Shown: positions 37,615 through 47,220, numbered from the stretch's first letter. The stretch is DNA of 64,000 nucleotides from Kofleriaceae bacterium (GCA_020633495.1 JACKDR010000005.1:293501-357500); one strand, 5' to 3'. The notes: generated by a model not told the origin, from the sequence alone. Translations and numbers: made by a program.

Positions 37615-38498
37615 CGATCCGCCAGCAGCTGGCCCGCCTGCTCCACCACCGCCGCGACCTGGTCGGCATCAACCGCCGCAACGTCGAGCTGGTCTACGCC
37701 CAGAACCCGCGCAAGCACTACCCGATCGCCGACGACAAGCTCTTGTGCAAGGTCCACCTCGAGCGGGCCGGCGTGCCGGTGTCGCGCACGATCGTCACCT
37801 GCGACGGGCTGCGTGACATCCCCGCGACGCTGCGCGCGCTCGAGGATCACGCCGAGTTCGTGGTCAAGCCGGCGCACGGCTCCGGCGGCGCCGGCATCGT
37901 CGTGGTCGGCGAGCGCGTGACCGGCGGCTGGCGCCGCGCCGGCGGCGGCAAGGTCACGCTGCGCGACCTGCACCGCCACCTCGCCGACATCGTCTTCGGC
38001 GCCTACTCCGGCGACCTGACCGACCGCGCCTTCGTCGAGGAGCGCATCGTGCCGCATCAGACCTTCGTCGAGCTGTGGGCCGACGGGCTGTGCGACCTGC
38101 GCGTCATCACGCTGCGCGGCACCCCGGTGATGGCGATGGTGCGCGTGCCGACGCTGCAGTCCGGCGGCCGCGCCAACCTCCACCAGGGCGGCCTCGGCCT
38201 CGCGGTCGACCTCGCCACCGGCCACACGGTGCGCGCGGTCCACCGCGGCCGATCCGTCACCCATCACCCGGAGTCGAACGCGCCGCTGGTGGGCCTGGCG
38301 CTGCCGGCGTGGGACCAGGTGCTCGAGGTCGCCCGCGCCGCCGCCGGCGGCGTGCCGCTGGGCTACCTCGGCGTCGACATCGTCGTCGACCGCGAACGCG
38401 GGCCGCTGGTGCTCGAGATCAACGCGCGGCCCGGCCTCGAGATCCAGAACGTGCACGGCCGCGGCCTGGCCGCGGCGATCGCCGAGGTCGGCGCGTGA
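37611..38498 (+). CDS. alpha-L-glutamate ligase-like ATP-grasp protein
   Basis: The 295-aa protein has ATP-grasp features: NPRKHYPIADDKLLCK, VKPAHGSGGAGIVVV nucleotide-binding loop, FVEERIVPH, CDLRVITLRG, and VDRERGPLVLEINARPGL with the metal-binding Glu and Asn. It belongs to the RimK-related family linked with 7TM-transglutaminases in comparative genomic work on amidoligases. The expected reaction is ATP-dependent ligation of an amino acid to a peptide, protein or small amine; the acceptor is unknown. GTGA overlaps on both sides show tight coupling with its neighbours. Confidence 0.85.
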   Translation: MTIRQQLARLLHHRRDLVGINRRNVELVYAQNPRKHYPIADDKLLCKVHLERAGVPVSRTIVTCDGLRDIPATLRALEDHAEFVVKPAHGSGGAGIVVVGERVTGGWRRAGGGKVTLRDLHRHLADIVFGAYSGDLTDRAFVEERIVPHQTFVELWADGLCDLRVITLRGTPVMAMVRVPTLQSGGRANLHQGGLGLAVDLATGHTVRAVHRGRSVTHHPESNAPLVGLALPAWDQVLEVARAAAGGVPLGYLGVDIVVDRERGPLVLEINARPGLEIQNVHGRGLAAAIAEVGA

Positions 38499-40471
38499 GC
38501 GGCGGCGCCCCGGATCGCGGCGGCGCGACGCCGCCGGGCTCGACGTTCGCCCCCGACCGGCTGTGGCCGGTGCTGCTGGCGCTGGTCGCGCTGCTGGCCG
38601 GCGCCCTCGCCATCGAGGTCCTCGTGCGGGGCCGGACCTCACCGCCCCAGGTCGTGACGATCGACCGCGGCGTCGACACCCGGGTTTCGGCCGACGACGA
38701 TCACGGCGACGGCGACGACGGCGACGACACCGGCGGCGGCGTCGGCGACGGCGCGCTCGACGACGCCAGCGCGCCCCTCGACGAGGCCCACGGCCGCGCT
38801 CGCGCCCTCGCCCACCGCGGCGACCTCGCCGAGGCGGTGGTCGCGTTCCGCAAGGTCGCCGCCGCGCACCCGGCCGACGGCCGGGTCGAGGGCGAGCTCG
38901 GCTACTGGCTGCTGGCCTCGGGCGACGCCGCCGGCGCGCTGGCGGCGCTCGAGCAGGCCCGGACCCTGCGCCCCGACGATCCGCTGATCGCGCTCAACCT
39001 CGGCGTCGCGAGCGGCCGCACCGGCGACACCTCCGGCGCCGAGGCCGAGCTGCGGCGCGCCCTCGAGCTGCGGCCCGGCTACCTGTCGGCGCAGATCGCG
39101 CTGGGCCAGCTGCTGCGCCGCGCCGGCCGCACCGACGAGGCGATCGCCGTGCTCGAGGAGGCGTCGCGCTCCGGCGGCAACGAGCCGCGCGCCCGCGCCC
39201 TGGTCGCGCTAGGCCGCGCCTACCTCGCCGGCGATCGCGGCGGCGACGCCGCCGACGCCTTCGACCGCGCGATCCAGTTCGCGCCCGCGTCCGCCGAGAT
39301 CCGCCTCGGCGTCGCCCGCGCGTTCCTCGGCACCCACCACGCCGCCGACGTCGACCGCGCGCTCGAGGCGCTCGAGCCGGCGATCCGCATGGCGCCCGAC
39401 GTCCCGCAGCTGCACGCCGCGGTGGCGCGGGCCCGCCTCGCCAAGGGCGACGCCGCCGGCGCCGAGCAGGCCTACGAGCACGCGCTGCGCCTCGACCCCG
39501 CCTACCACTACGCGCGGCGCCGCCTGCTCCGCATCGCCCTCGACCGCGAGGACTTCCCGCGCGCCCGGCTCCACGCCGAGTACCTGCTGCGCGACGCGCC
39601 CGACGTCCCCGAGCACCACTTCCTCGCCGGCCTGGTGGCGTCGCGCGACGACCGCCTCGACGACGCCCGCCGCCACTACGCCGACGCGATCGCCAAGGCC
39701 GACGGCCAGTACCCCGAGGCCTGGTTCAACATCGGCCTGCTCGAGAAGGGCGCCGGCAACCTCGACGCCGCGATCGACGCCTACCGCAAGGCGATCGCGC
39801 TGCGGCCCCGCTACCTGAGCGCGTTCAACAACCTGGGCCTGGCGCTGCGCGCCGCCGGCAAGCGCGACGAGGCCGAGGCGACGTTCCGCCAGGCGCTCGG
39901 CGTCGACGCCAGCTACGCCGCGGCCTGGCTCAACCTCGGCGAGCTGTACGGCGACGACAAGCGATGGGACGACGCGATCGGCGCGCTGCGCCACGCCCTC
40001 GAGGCCAAGCCCGGCTACCCGCGCGCCCGCCTCAACCTGGCCGGCATGCTGCGCAAGGCCCACCAGCTCGACGAGGCGATCACGATCGCCGAGGGCCTGG
40101 TCGCCGATCAGCCGCGCTACGTGTCGGCGTGGTCGACCCTGGGCGCCGCGCTCGACGACGCCGGCCGCGTCGAGGAGGCCGAGCGCGCCTACCGCCAGAC
40201 CCTCGAGCTCGACGGCGGCCACACCGGCGCGCTGCGCGGCCTGGCCGCGATCCTGCGCCGCGACGGCCGGGTCGCCGAGGCCCGCACGGTCTACGAGGAT
40301 CTGCTCGACCGCGTCCCCGACGACCGCGGCGGCCGGCTCGGCCTCGCCGAGGTCCTGCTCGCCCAGGGCGATCGCGGCGGCTGCGCCCGCGACGCCCAGC
40401 TCGTGCTCGCCCGCTCACCCGACGACGACGAGGCGCGCCGCCTCGTCGCGACCTGCACCGCCTCGCCTTGA
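38495..40471 (+). CDS. membrane-anchored TPR protein
   Basis: The 658-aa protein starts in a GTGA overlap with the ATP-grasp gene. It has a single N-terminal membrane helix (LWPVLLALVALLAGALAIEVLV), an Asp/Gly linker and at least twelve TPR units (for example EAWFNIGLLEKGAGNLDAAIDAYRKA, and AAWLNLGELYGDDKRWDDAI). It probably holds partners on the periplasmic side of the inner membrane and may scaffold the other products of this operon. Confidence 0.85.
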   Translation: MSGGAPDRGGATPPGSTFAPDRLWPVLLALVALLAGALAIEVLVRGRTSPPQVVTIDRGVDTRVSADDDHGDGDDGDDTGGGVGDGALDDASAPLDEAHGRARALAHRGDLAEAVVAFRKVAAAHPADGRVEGELGYWLLASGDAAGALAALEQARTLRPDDPLIALNLGVASGRTGDTSGAEAELRRALELRPGYLSAQIALGQLLRRAGRTDEAIAVLEEASRSGGNEPRARALVALGRAYLAGDRGGDAADAFDRAIQFAPASAEIRLGVARAFLGTHHAADVDRALEALEPAIRMAPDVPQLHAAVARARLAKGDAAGAEQAYEHALRLDPAYHYARRRLLRIALDREDFPRARLHAEYLLRDAPDVPEHHFLAGLVASRDDRLDDARRHYADAIAKADGQYPEAWFNIGLLEKGAGNLDAAIDAYRKAIALRPRYLSAFNNLGLALRAAGKRDEAEATFRQALGVDASYAAAWLNLGELYGDDKRWDDAIGALRHALEAKPGYPRARLNLAGMLRKAHQLDEAITIAEGLVADQPRYVSAWSTLGAALDDAGRVEEAERAYRQTLELDGGHTGALRGLAAILRRDGRVAEARTVYEDLLDRVPDDRGGRLGLAEVLLAQGDRGGCARDAQLVLARSPDDDEARRLVATCTASP

Positions 40472-40492
40472 TCTACGCCGAAGGAGCTCTCG

Positions 40493-41398
40493 ATGACGAT
40501 CCGCCGCCACCTGTTCACCGTCGCGCTCGCGACCCTCGCCGCCTCGGCCGCCGCGTGCGGCGGTAGCTCGATCGCCGATGGCGACGACGAGGCGCTGTTC
40601 CAGGCCGCGCTCGCCGACTACGACGCGATGGACTTCGCCAGCGCGCGCGACAAGTTCGACCAGCTGCTGACCACCTATCCGACCTCGCAACGCCACGACA
40701 ACGCCGGCTACCTGGCCGGGCGCTGCCGCTACGAGCTCGCCGACTACACCGGCGCGATCCCGGTGTTCGACGCCATGCGCGCGGCGCACCCGACGTCGCC
40801 GTACATCGACTCGGCGGCGTACTTCAGCGGACGTTCCCACTTCAAGCTCGCGGACTTCGCCACCGCGGCCACCGACTTCCAGGCCTCGGTCGCCGCCGAC
40901 GGCAGCGGCGTCTGGGCCGACAACGCCACCTACTACGTCGGTCGCTCGCACTACGAGCTGGGCCAGCTGACCACCGCGATCAGCGAACTGGCCGCGTTCG
41001 AGACCGACTGGGCGTCGTCGAGCTATCTCGACAACGCGCGCTACTACCTCGGCCGCGCCTACTTCGCCAACGGCGCCTACGGCGACGCCCTGGGCGCGTT
41101 CGACCGCGTGCTCGACGACCCGACGTCGATCTTCGCCGACAACGCCCAGTACTTCATCGGTCGCACCGAGTACGCGCAGGGCCAGCTCGATCTCGCGTTC
41201 GCCGACTTCCAGGCCGTGCCGGTCGACTACCCGGGCAGCGTCTACGAGGACAACGCGCTGTACTGGGAGATCCGGATCCGCGTCGATCAGGCCAACTGCC
41301 CGGCGGCGTCGACCTTGCTGGGCACGCTGCAGAGCAACTACGCCGGCTCGGCGGAGATCTCGCTCGCCCAGACCTACATGACGGGCAACGGATGCTGA
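40493..41398 (+). CDS. TPR outer-membrane lipoprotein (BamD/CpoB-like repeats)
   Basis: The 301-aa precursor has a lipobox (SAAAC, Cys 22) and seven regularly spaced repeats of the tol-pal YbgF/CpoB kind, each ending in a D-NA-Y-GR motif (RHDNAGYLAGRCRYE, YIDSAAYFSGRSHFK, WADNATYYVGRSHYE, YLDNARYYLGRAYF, FADNAQYFIGRTEYA). It is probably a periplasm-facing outer-membrane scaffold. Its gene starts 21 bp after the TPR gene and overlaps the next gene by 7 bp. Confidence 0.85.
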   Translation: MTIRRHLFTVALATLAASAAACGGSSIADGDDEALFQAALADYDAMDFASARDKFDQLLTTYPTSQRHDNAGYLAGRCRYELADYTGAIPVFDAMRAAHPTSPYIDSAAYFSGRSHFKLADFATAATDFQASVAADGSGVWADNATYYVGRSHYELGQLTTAISELAAFETDWASSSYLDNARYYLGRAYFANGAYGDALGAFDRVLDDPTSIFADNAQYFIGRTEYAQGQLDLAFADFQAVPVDYPGSVYEDNALYWEIRIRVDQANCPAASTLLGTLQSNYAGSAEISLAQTYMTGNGC

Positions 41399-42795
41399 GC
41401 ACCGCGCGCACGCTCGCGCTGGGCCTGCTGGGCCTGGCGCTCGTCGTCGCCGCGCCGGCGACCCCGGCGCACGCGGGGGACGCCGGCGACACCGGCGATC
41501 TCGGCGACGACACCGCGAGCGGCGCCGCGGCCACCGCCGACGCCGACGCCGACGGCGCGGCCGACGCCACGCACCCGAAGAAGAAGCACAAGAAGAAGAA
41601 AAAGAAGCGGAAGCACGCCCGCCACCCCGACAGCTGGGTCCTGACCGTCGCCGCCGACGCCGAGGCGACCGCGGGTGCGCTGACCGGCGCGGGGATCGTG
41701 CGGGACAGCGGCGCCTTCGTCCGGGTCGAGGCCGACGCCAAGCCCCGGCTCGCCAAGGGCAAGCTCCGCCTGGAGCTGCCGGTCAGCCTCGAGGATCGCG
41801 AGACCTTCGGTGCGTCGCTGGCGCAGCGGATCGGCGAGATCGAGGCGCGGGTGCAGGTGCGCGACAGCGCGCGCCTGCGCGGCACGGTCAGCGGCGGCGT
41901 CGCCGGCACCTGGCGCCCCGACTGGCCCGACCCCTACCAGCCGCTGCCCGACGGCACCCTCGCCGGGTCGTCGCGCCACTCGCACTTCGACGGCAAGTTC
42001 GGGCTCGAGGTCGCCGGGATCCCGGTGCGCCACCAGCACGCCCGGCTGACGTACGACTTCAAGCAGGTCGACTACGCCGACGACGCCAACTACGACCCGT
42101 TCGACGCGCCGACCCACCTGATGCCGGCCGATCACACCGAGCACGCCTTCCGCGCCGGCTGGCACTGGCTCGGCGACGGCGCCAAGCTCGGCGGCGACCT
42201 GCGGCTCACCTACACCTCGTACGAGAACGTGTTCTCGCGCGACGCCGGCACCGGCCTGACCCACGCCGGCGCCGGCGGGCCGCCGCCCAACCCGCTCGAG
42301 ACCACGCTGGACGTCGAGCCGTCGATCGACGGCGAGCTCGAGCTGGGCCGGGTCACGGTGGGCGCCGGCTACGAGCTGACGCTGTCGAGCGACCGGTACC
42401 AGGGCTACTACTCGTACGTCGAGCACCACCCGGAGCTCGACGTCGACGTCGTCCTGGTCGACGACGCCAAGCTCGAGCTGGCCGCCGATCTGTACCGGCG
42501 ACGCTACGGCGCCAACAGCTACGCGGTGAACCCGCCGACCCACCCGGCGTTCGAGGACGGCGGCGACCGCCGGGCCGAGACCCGCTGGCACCTGGGCGCC
42601 GATCTGCGCTGGCCGCTCGGCGACGGCGGCCTGGCGGCGATCGCCGGGGTCGACGTCAAGGCGCGCGAGAGCAACTTCCCCGACTACATCCCGGGGGTGT
42701 ACCCGGCGACCCGCGCCTACGACATCGACTGGGACTACACCGACGCCACCGCGTGGATCGGCGTCGCCTGGCGGCGCGGCCGCAGCGACGACTGA
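41392..42795 (+). CDS. outer-membrane beta-barrel protein with poly-Lys segment
   Basis: The 467-aa precursor has a signal peptide (ARTLALGLLGLALVVAAPATPAHA). An Asp/Ala-rich stretch and a run of Lys and His (residues 64-76, KKKHKKKKKKRKH) follow. About 380 residues of amphipathic strands alternate with acidic turns (RLTYDFKQVDYADD, LGGDLRLTYTSYENVF, VTVGAGYELTLSSDRY, TAWIGVAWRRG). It looks like a medium-sized barrel. The poly-Lys run could contact lipopolysaccharide or nucleic acid. It closes the operon before the hairpin at 42825. Confidence 0.75.
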   Translation: MLSTARTLALGLLGLALVVAAPATPAHAGDAGDTGDLGDDTASGAAATADADADGAADATHPKKKHKKKKKKRKHARHPDSWVLTVAADAEATAGALTGAGIVRDSGAFVRVEADAKPRLAKGKLRLELPVSLEDRETFGASLAQRIGEIEARVQVRDSARLRGTVSGGVAGTWRPDWPDPYQPLPDGTLAGSSRHSHFDGKFGLEVAGIPVRHQHARLTYDFKQVDYADDANYDPFDAPTHLMPADHTEHAFRAGWHWLGDGAKLGGDLRLTYTSYENVFSRDAGTGLTHAGAGGPPPNPLETTLDVEPSIDGELELGRVTVGAGYELTLSSDRYQGYYSYVEHHPELDVDVVLVDDAKLELAADLYRRRYGANSYAVNPPTHPAFEDGGDRRAETRWHLGADLRWPLGDGGLAAIAGVDVKARESNFPDYIPGVYPATRAYDIDWDYTDATAWIGVAWRRGRSDD

Positions 42796-42824
42796 GAGGT
42801 CGTGAAACAACCTCCTTCTGCGCA

Positions 42825-42855
42825 GGCAGGTCCGACGTTCCTCGTCGGACCTGCC
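42825..42855 (+). terminator. strong hairpin closing the 36040-42795 operon
   Basis: GGCAGGTCCGACG pairs perfectly with CGTCGGACCTGCC (13 bp) around a TTCCT loop, 29 bp after the stop codon. There is no U-tract. In such GC-rich genomes hairpins without U-tracts often serve as terminators or 3' protection, so the role is probable rather than proven. Confidence 0.7.
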
Positions 42856-42922
42856 GATCATGCAGGGCGCGAGAAGCGAGTGCTGCTCACGCTCTGAGCG
42901 CCGGTTCCGGTATCGTCGCGGC

Positions 42923-44335
42923 GTGAACCGCCGCGCCCTCGTCGCCGTCGTCGCCCTCGCCGCGTCCCTCGCCGCCTCCCTCGCCGCCTGCAAGGGGCGC
43001 GACAAGGCCAGCAGCCGCGCCCTGCCGGCGCCGTCGGACGCCGCGCCGTCCGACGCCCGCCCGACGACCGACCGCGAGCACCGGGTCGCCGGCGCCGCGG
43101 TCGCCGCGTCGCCGCTGGTGGCGCCGCTGCTCTACGGCGACTACCTGGTGATGGTGCCGCCGGGCGTCGACGCCGCCGCGGTGCGCGACCGCATCGCGGC
43201 CACCGCGCGGGCGCGCGGGCTCACCATCGCCGACCCCGATGGGGACCCGTCCCCGGGGACGGTCGCGTTCGCGATCGGCGCGCCCGCGGCGCTCGGCTAC
43301 CAGGCCGACACCCTGCCCTACTTCGGCCGCGGCTTCGACGACGCCGAGACCGCGGCGATCGGCGCGTGCGAGACGGCGGTGGCGCTGTCGGTCGTGGCGC
43401 GCGCCGAGGACGTCGCCGAGCTGCACCGCACCGCGGCGGCGCTCGCCCGCGACGGCGCCGCGGGGGCGCGCGGCTGGATCGTCGATCAGTACAGCGCCGA
43501 GATCTTCACCCGCGCCGCGTTCGACAAGGCGCGTCCCGCCGACCTCGGGCTCGACGTCACCCGGCTGCTCGTGATCCACGCGGTCCCCGCCGACGAGCTG
43601 ATCTTCCTCGAGACCCGCGGCATGGGTCGGTTCGGCCTGCCCGACCTGTACCTGCCCGGGGTGCCCACCAGCTACGCCGAGGACCTGATGATGGTCCTCA
43701 ACGTCACGGCCCAGACCCTGGTCGACCAGCACCAGGTGACCACCGACGGCGTGCTCGCGGTCGACGCCCGCAAGGTGGCGGCCAGCCTGGGCGGCGACGT
43801 CGCGACGCTGCCGCCAGACCTCGGCAAGGTGACCTGGACCGCGACCTGGTCGACCGGCGACGACGACGAGGATCCGTCCGCGGGGCTGATCGAGCTGACG
43901 CCGCCAGGCGGCAACACCCCCGCGCACCTGCGCGAGGTCGTGGTCGGCTTCTTCGGCAGCGACCCCGACGAGATCCACCAGGTCGCCGACGACGATCCCG
44001 AGATGCTCGCGGCCCGCGACCGCGCCCGCGCCGCGCTCGCCGCGCTGGCGCCGCACTTCGCCCAGGGGGTGCCGGCGATGGAGCGCCTGCTGGTCAAGGC
44101 CCCGTTCAAGACCGACGGCGGCGGCGCCGAGTGGATGTGGGTCGAGGTCACGGCCTGGACCGGCGGCACGATGGCCGGGATCCTGATCAACGAGCCGGCG
44201 CAGGTGTCGGGGCTGCACAACGGCGACCGCGTCGAGGTCCAGGTCGCCGAGCTGTTCGATTACCTGCACCAGCGCGCGGACGGCACGACCGCGGGCGGCG
44301 AGACCAACCAGATCCTCGAGCGCCGCGGCCGCTGA
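42923..44335 (+). CDS. lipoprotein with C-terminal DUF2314 domain
   Basis: The GTG at 42923 begins a lipoprotein signal (NRRALVAVVALAASLAASLAAC, Cys 22). The N-terminal 330 residues are of unknown fold. The last 120 residues match DUF2314 (VKAPFKTDGGGAEWMWVEV, then GGTMAGILINEPAQVSGLHNGDRVEV). DUF2314 proteins are small and of unknown function, often cytoplasmic; here the domain is exported, which is unusual. The next gene is convergent. Confidence 0.7.
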   Translation: MNRRALVAVVALAASLAASLAACKGRDKASSRALPAPSDAAPSDARPTTDREHRVAGAAVAASPLVAPLLYGDYLVMVPPGVDAAAVRDRIAATARARGLTIADPDGDPSPGTVAFAIGAPAALGYQADTLPYFGRGFDDAETAAIGACETAVALSVVARAEDVAELHRTAAALARDGAAGARGWIVDQYSAEIFTRAAFDKARPADLGLDVTRLLVIHAVPADELIFLETRGMGRFGLPDLYLPGVPTSYAEDLMMVLNVTAQTLVDQHQVTTDGVLAVDARKVAASLGGDVATLPPDLGKVTWTATWSTGDDDEDPSAGLIELTPPGGNTPAHLREVVVGFFGSDPDEIHQVADDDPEMLAARDRARAALAALAPHFAQGVPAMERLLVKAPFKTDGGGAEWMWVEVTAWTGGTMAGILINEPAQVSGLHNGDRVEVQVAELFDYLHQRADGTTAGGETNQILERRGR

Positions 44336-44338
44336 CGC

Positions 44339-46726
44339 TCAGCCGCGCGTGATCTCCGGCGCCGCCTGCCACGGCCGCGCCGGCAGGTCGCCGTCGAGGC
44401 GCAGGCCGTAGCCGGGGTCGGCGAGCGCGGCGTCGACGCCGCGCAGGTCGAGCATCGTGCCGTCGGCGGCCTTGACCAGCGCGTGGTACGCCCACTGCGG
44501 CAGCGAGTGGTACGCGTAGGTCGCGCCGGCCAGCGGGCCGTCCGGGCGCACCGCGCCGAGCAGGACCAGCGCGCCGTCGCGCAGCGTGATCAGCGCGAAC
44601 GGCGAGGTGCTGGTCTTCATGGCCACGACGCGGTGGCCGAACAGCGGCGACAGCAGCTGCGCACCGTCGCCGACCTTCACCCGGGCGGTCTCGGCGCCGG
44701 CCCCGTCGTAGGCGACGAGGTCGGCGCCCGCGATCACGACGAAGCCGTCGCCGACCACCTCCGGAGACACGCCGCTGGGGTACTCGAACAGCTTGGTCGC
44801 GGCGCCGGTGGCGAGGTCGACCCGGAACGCCTCGGTCGCGTTGCCGACCAGCGCCACGGTCGGCGACACCAGCGCGTAGTTGGCGATCGCGATCTCCGGC
44901 TCGGTCGGGCGGATGCCGTCGCCGTCGCCGACGTAGGCGCGGCGCGCGCCGGGCGGGTCGGCGACCAGCTTGTTGATCAGGCACAGGCCCGCCGCGCTCT
45001 CGACGCACACGTCCTGGGGGCCCAGCGCGTCGAGCACCGCGTTCGGACCGGCGCGCCAGACCTTCTCGGGGACCACGAACGCGGTCGGCTTCAGCACGAT
45101 CGTCGTCACCGGCGGCGACGCGGCGAGGCCCTCGAGGCGGTAGCCGACGGTCTTGCCGGCGTCGCGCCCGACCAGCACGCCGTCGTGATCGGCGATGTAC
45201 GCCAGGCCCAGCTCGACGTCGGCGGTGCGCCGCAGCCGGCCGTCCTCGACGCGCGCCCCCGAGATCCGCTCGGCGACGGTCTCCCAGCCCTTGTCCAGCA
45301 TCCGCGGCACGCCGCCGTAGCCCATGACCAGCGATCCGCCGCACATCACCAGCGCCTGCTCCTGGCCCAGCGGCACCTGATCGATCAGGTAGCCGCGGCC
45401 GGTGCCGGCCGGGATGCGGTGGTAGAGGCGCAGGCGGCCGTTGTTGATCAGCAGCAGGTGATCGTCGTCGAGGTACTCCGCCCACTTGATGTAGTAGGCC
45501 TCGCTGGGGACGTCGCAGAACAGCGTGCCCTGGCCGGTGGCGGGGTCGACCTCGTAGAGCGCGTCGACGTGGCTCGGGATCGACGGATGCTTGCCCTTGC
45601 GCGGGTGATCGTGGCCGCCGTCGACCAGCCAGCGCCGACCGTCGGGGTGCGGCACGGCGAGCCGCGGCGTCGGCTGCCACGACGCGTTCAGCGCCTGCCC
45701 CGGCGCGCACGCGAAGGTCGGCGCCGCGCGCGCCGGCGGCTCCAGCGTCGCGAGGCTGTCGTCGCGGACCAGCGCGAGCGGCCCGACCGGGACGCGGTCG
45801 GGGAACGGGTTGCGCAGGTGCTCGGCCACCCCCATGACGTGCGCGCGCATCCGGGCCAGCGCCTCGGTGCCGGCCTCGGCGTACGCGGCGGCGTCGCGGA
45901 CCAGGCGGGACCGGCTGGTCTTGCAGCGCGCGAGCACGGCCTGGTGCCACGCGTCCTCGCCGAGGAAGTAGCTCCGCCACAGCCAGTACAGCGCGGCGTA
46001 CGGTCCGTCCTGGAAGTCGTCCCGCGCCAGCGCCTTGTCCGGCGTCATGTCGAGCGCGGCCTTGATGCGCTCGACGTCGGGGGGCGCGTCGACCAGCGCC
46101 TGCGCCACCCACCAGGCGCGGTGGACGATCGCGGCGAAGCTGCTGGTCGGCGCCTCGACCTCGGGCCAGTCGCCGTCACGGCTCCACACCCCGTCGTCCG
46201 CGAGCGCGTCCTCGAACAGGCTCAGCGGGAAGGCCTCGCGTCGCCAGCGCCCGAGGCACGGGGCCAGCGCCGCCCGCCGCTGCTCGACGTCGTCGGACGA
46301 GTCCGCGACCGCGGCCAGGCGCAGCACCGTCGGCAGGTCGTACGCCAGCGGACCGTAGAGCTCGCCGGTCTCGTGGTTCCAGCCGGCGACCTCCGCGGTC
46401 TCGCCGCCGCGGACGCAGAAGAACATCAGGCAGTCACCCTCGCCCGGGACCTCGGCCAGGAAGTAGGCGCTGGTCAGCACCTGCAGCACCGGCTCCATCA
46501 CCTTCGCGCTGTGCGCCAGGGCGATCGCCTCGGCGAAGCTGTTGTCGGCGTCGAGCAGCGGGCGCGCGCTCGAGATCAGGATCCCGCCGTCACCGGTCGG
46601 CGCGAAGCGGCGGACGTCCTCGGGGACGTGCGGGCCGAGCAGCTCGACCCACGCCTGCCCCTCCGGCGTCGGCTCCCAGCCCTGGCGCAGCTCCGCCGGG
46701 ATCTCCTCGAAGCGTCGGTTCTTCAT
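44339..46726 (-). CDS. large uncharacterised protein, probable C-terminal beta-propeller
   Basis: The 795-aa protein lacks a signal peptide. The first 330 residues are helical with Trp-rich segments (HRAWWVAQALVDAPPDV, ALYWLWRSYFLGEDAWHQAV). The rest shows propeller-like strands (ALYEVDPATGQGTLFCDV, EAYYIKWAEYLDDDHLLLIN, EAFRVDLATGAATKLFEY). No named domain is recognised. The start MKNRRFEE is the first Met before protein-like sequence; the longer frame reads into the upstream repeat region. Confidence 0.7.
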   Translation of the reverse strand: MKNRRFEEIPAELRQGWEPTPEGQAWVELLGPHVPEDVRRFAPTGDGGILISSARPLLDADNSFAEAIALAHSAKVMEPVLQVLTSAYFLAEVPGEGDCLMFFCVRGGETAEVAGWNHETGELYGPLAYDLPTVLRLAAVADSSDDVEQRRAALAPCLGRWRREAFPLSLFEDALADDGVWSRDGDWPEVEAPTSSFAAIVHRAWWVAQALVDAPPDVERIKAALDMTPDKALARDDFQDGPYAALYWLWRSYFLGEDAWHQAVLARCKTSRSRLVRDAAAYAEAGTEALARMRAHVMGVAEHLRNPFPDRVPVGPLALVRDDSLATLEPPARAAPTFACAPGQALNASWQPTPRLAVPHPDGRRWLVDGGHDHPRKGKHPSIPSHVDALYEVDPATGQGTLFCDVPSEAYYIKWAEYLDDDHLLLINNGRLRLYHRIPAGTGRGYLIDQVPLGQEQALVMCGGSLVMGYGGVPRMLDKGWETVAERISGARVEDGRLRRTADVELGLAYIADHDGVLVGRDAGKTVGYRLEGLAASPPVTTIVLKPTAFVVPEKVWRAGPNAVLDALGPQDVCVESAAGLCLINKLVADPPGARRAYVGDGDGIRPTEPEIAIANYALVSPTVALVGNATEAFRVDLATGAATKLFEYPSGVSPEVVGDGFVVIAGADLVAYDGAGAETARVKVGDGAQLLSPLFGHRVVAMKTSTSPFALITLRDGALVLLGAVRPDGPLAGATYAYHSLPQWAYHALVKAADGTMLDLRGVDAALADPGYGLRLDGDLPARPWQAAPEITRG

Positions 46727-46882
46727 CCGACGATCGAATGCCACCGACGGTGGTCCGGTCAACCCGTTGGCCGCGACGGATCGTCCGGATGGTGCGAACG
46801 CGCGGGTCGCGTGCGCGGATCGAGCACGACGTGCGCAGCGTCGACGCTGCGCCGGCCGCCTGGTGCGGATCACCGCATCTCT

Positions 46883-47065
46883 GCTCGCTCACCCCGAGCG
46901 CTCGACCGACGGCCGTCGGAGATTCGCCGCGAGACGAACCGGGTCAGGTCGCCTGGTCGACATGGTTCGCTCACCTCGAGCGCTCGACCGACGGCCGTCG
47001 GAGATTCGCCGCAAGACGAACCGGGTCAACTTCACCTGGTCGACGTGGTTCGCTCACCTCGAGCG
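46883..47065. repeat. 82/83-bp tandem repeat, two full units and a partial third
   Basis: Units start at 46883, 46965 and 47048 and are nearly identical. Each begins G(C/T)TCGCTCACC(C/T)CGAG, includes the 14-bp palindrome CCGACGGCCGTCGG and ends before the next GTTCGCTCACC. The third unit keeps only its first 18 bp and runs straight into the first foldback element. No coding frame is convincing across them. Confidence 0.85.
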
Positions 47066-47198
47066 GAGCCCGAGCGGCGAAGCCGCGAGGGCGTCGTCGA
47101 GAGGGCGTGGATCGGTGCGGTCTCGGCGGCGCACCGGTGCCCGCCCCCTCGACTCCGGGGTCGGTGCTGCGCACCTCCCCCTCCGCTCGGGGTGAGTG
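47052..47198. repeat. foldback element I (about 147 nt)
   Basis: The left arm from 47052 and the right arm ending at 47198 are imperfect inverted copies of each other. Both contain GAGCGGAG, and a perfect inner pair CGGTGCG/CGCACCG (47113-47119, 47131-47137) forms the apex. The outer arms pair at roughly 70% by eye. The head sequence is shared with the tandem repeat units and with element II. Confidence 0.7.
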
Positions 47199-47220
47199 CG
47201 GTCAGGCCCAACCCCGCGGT

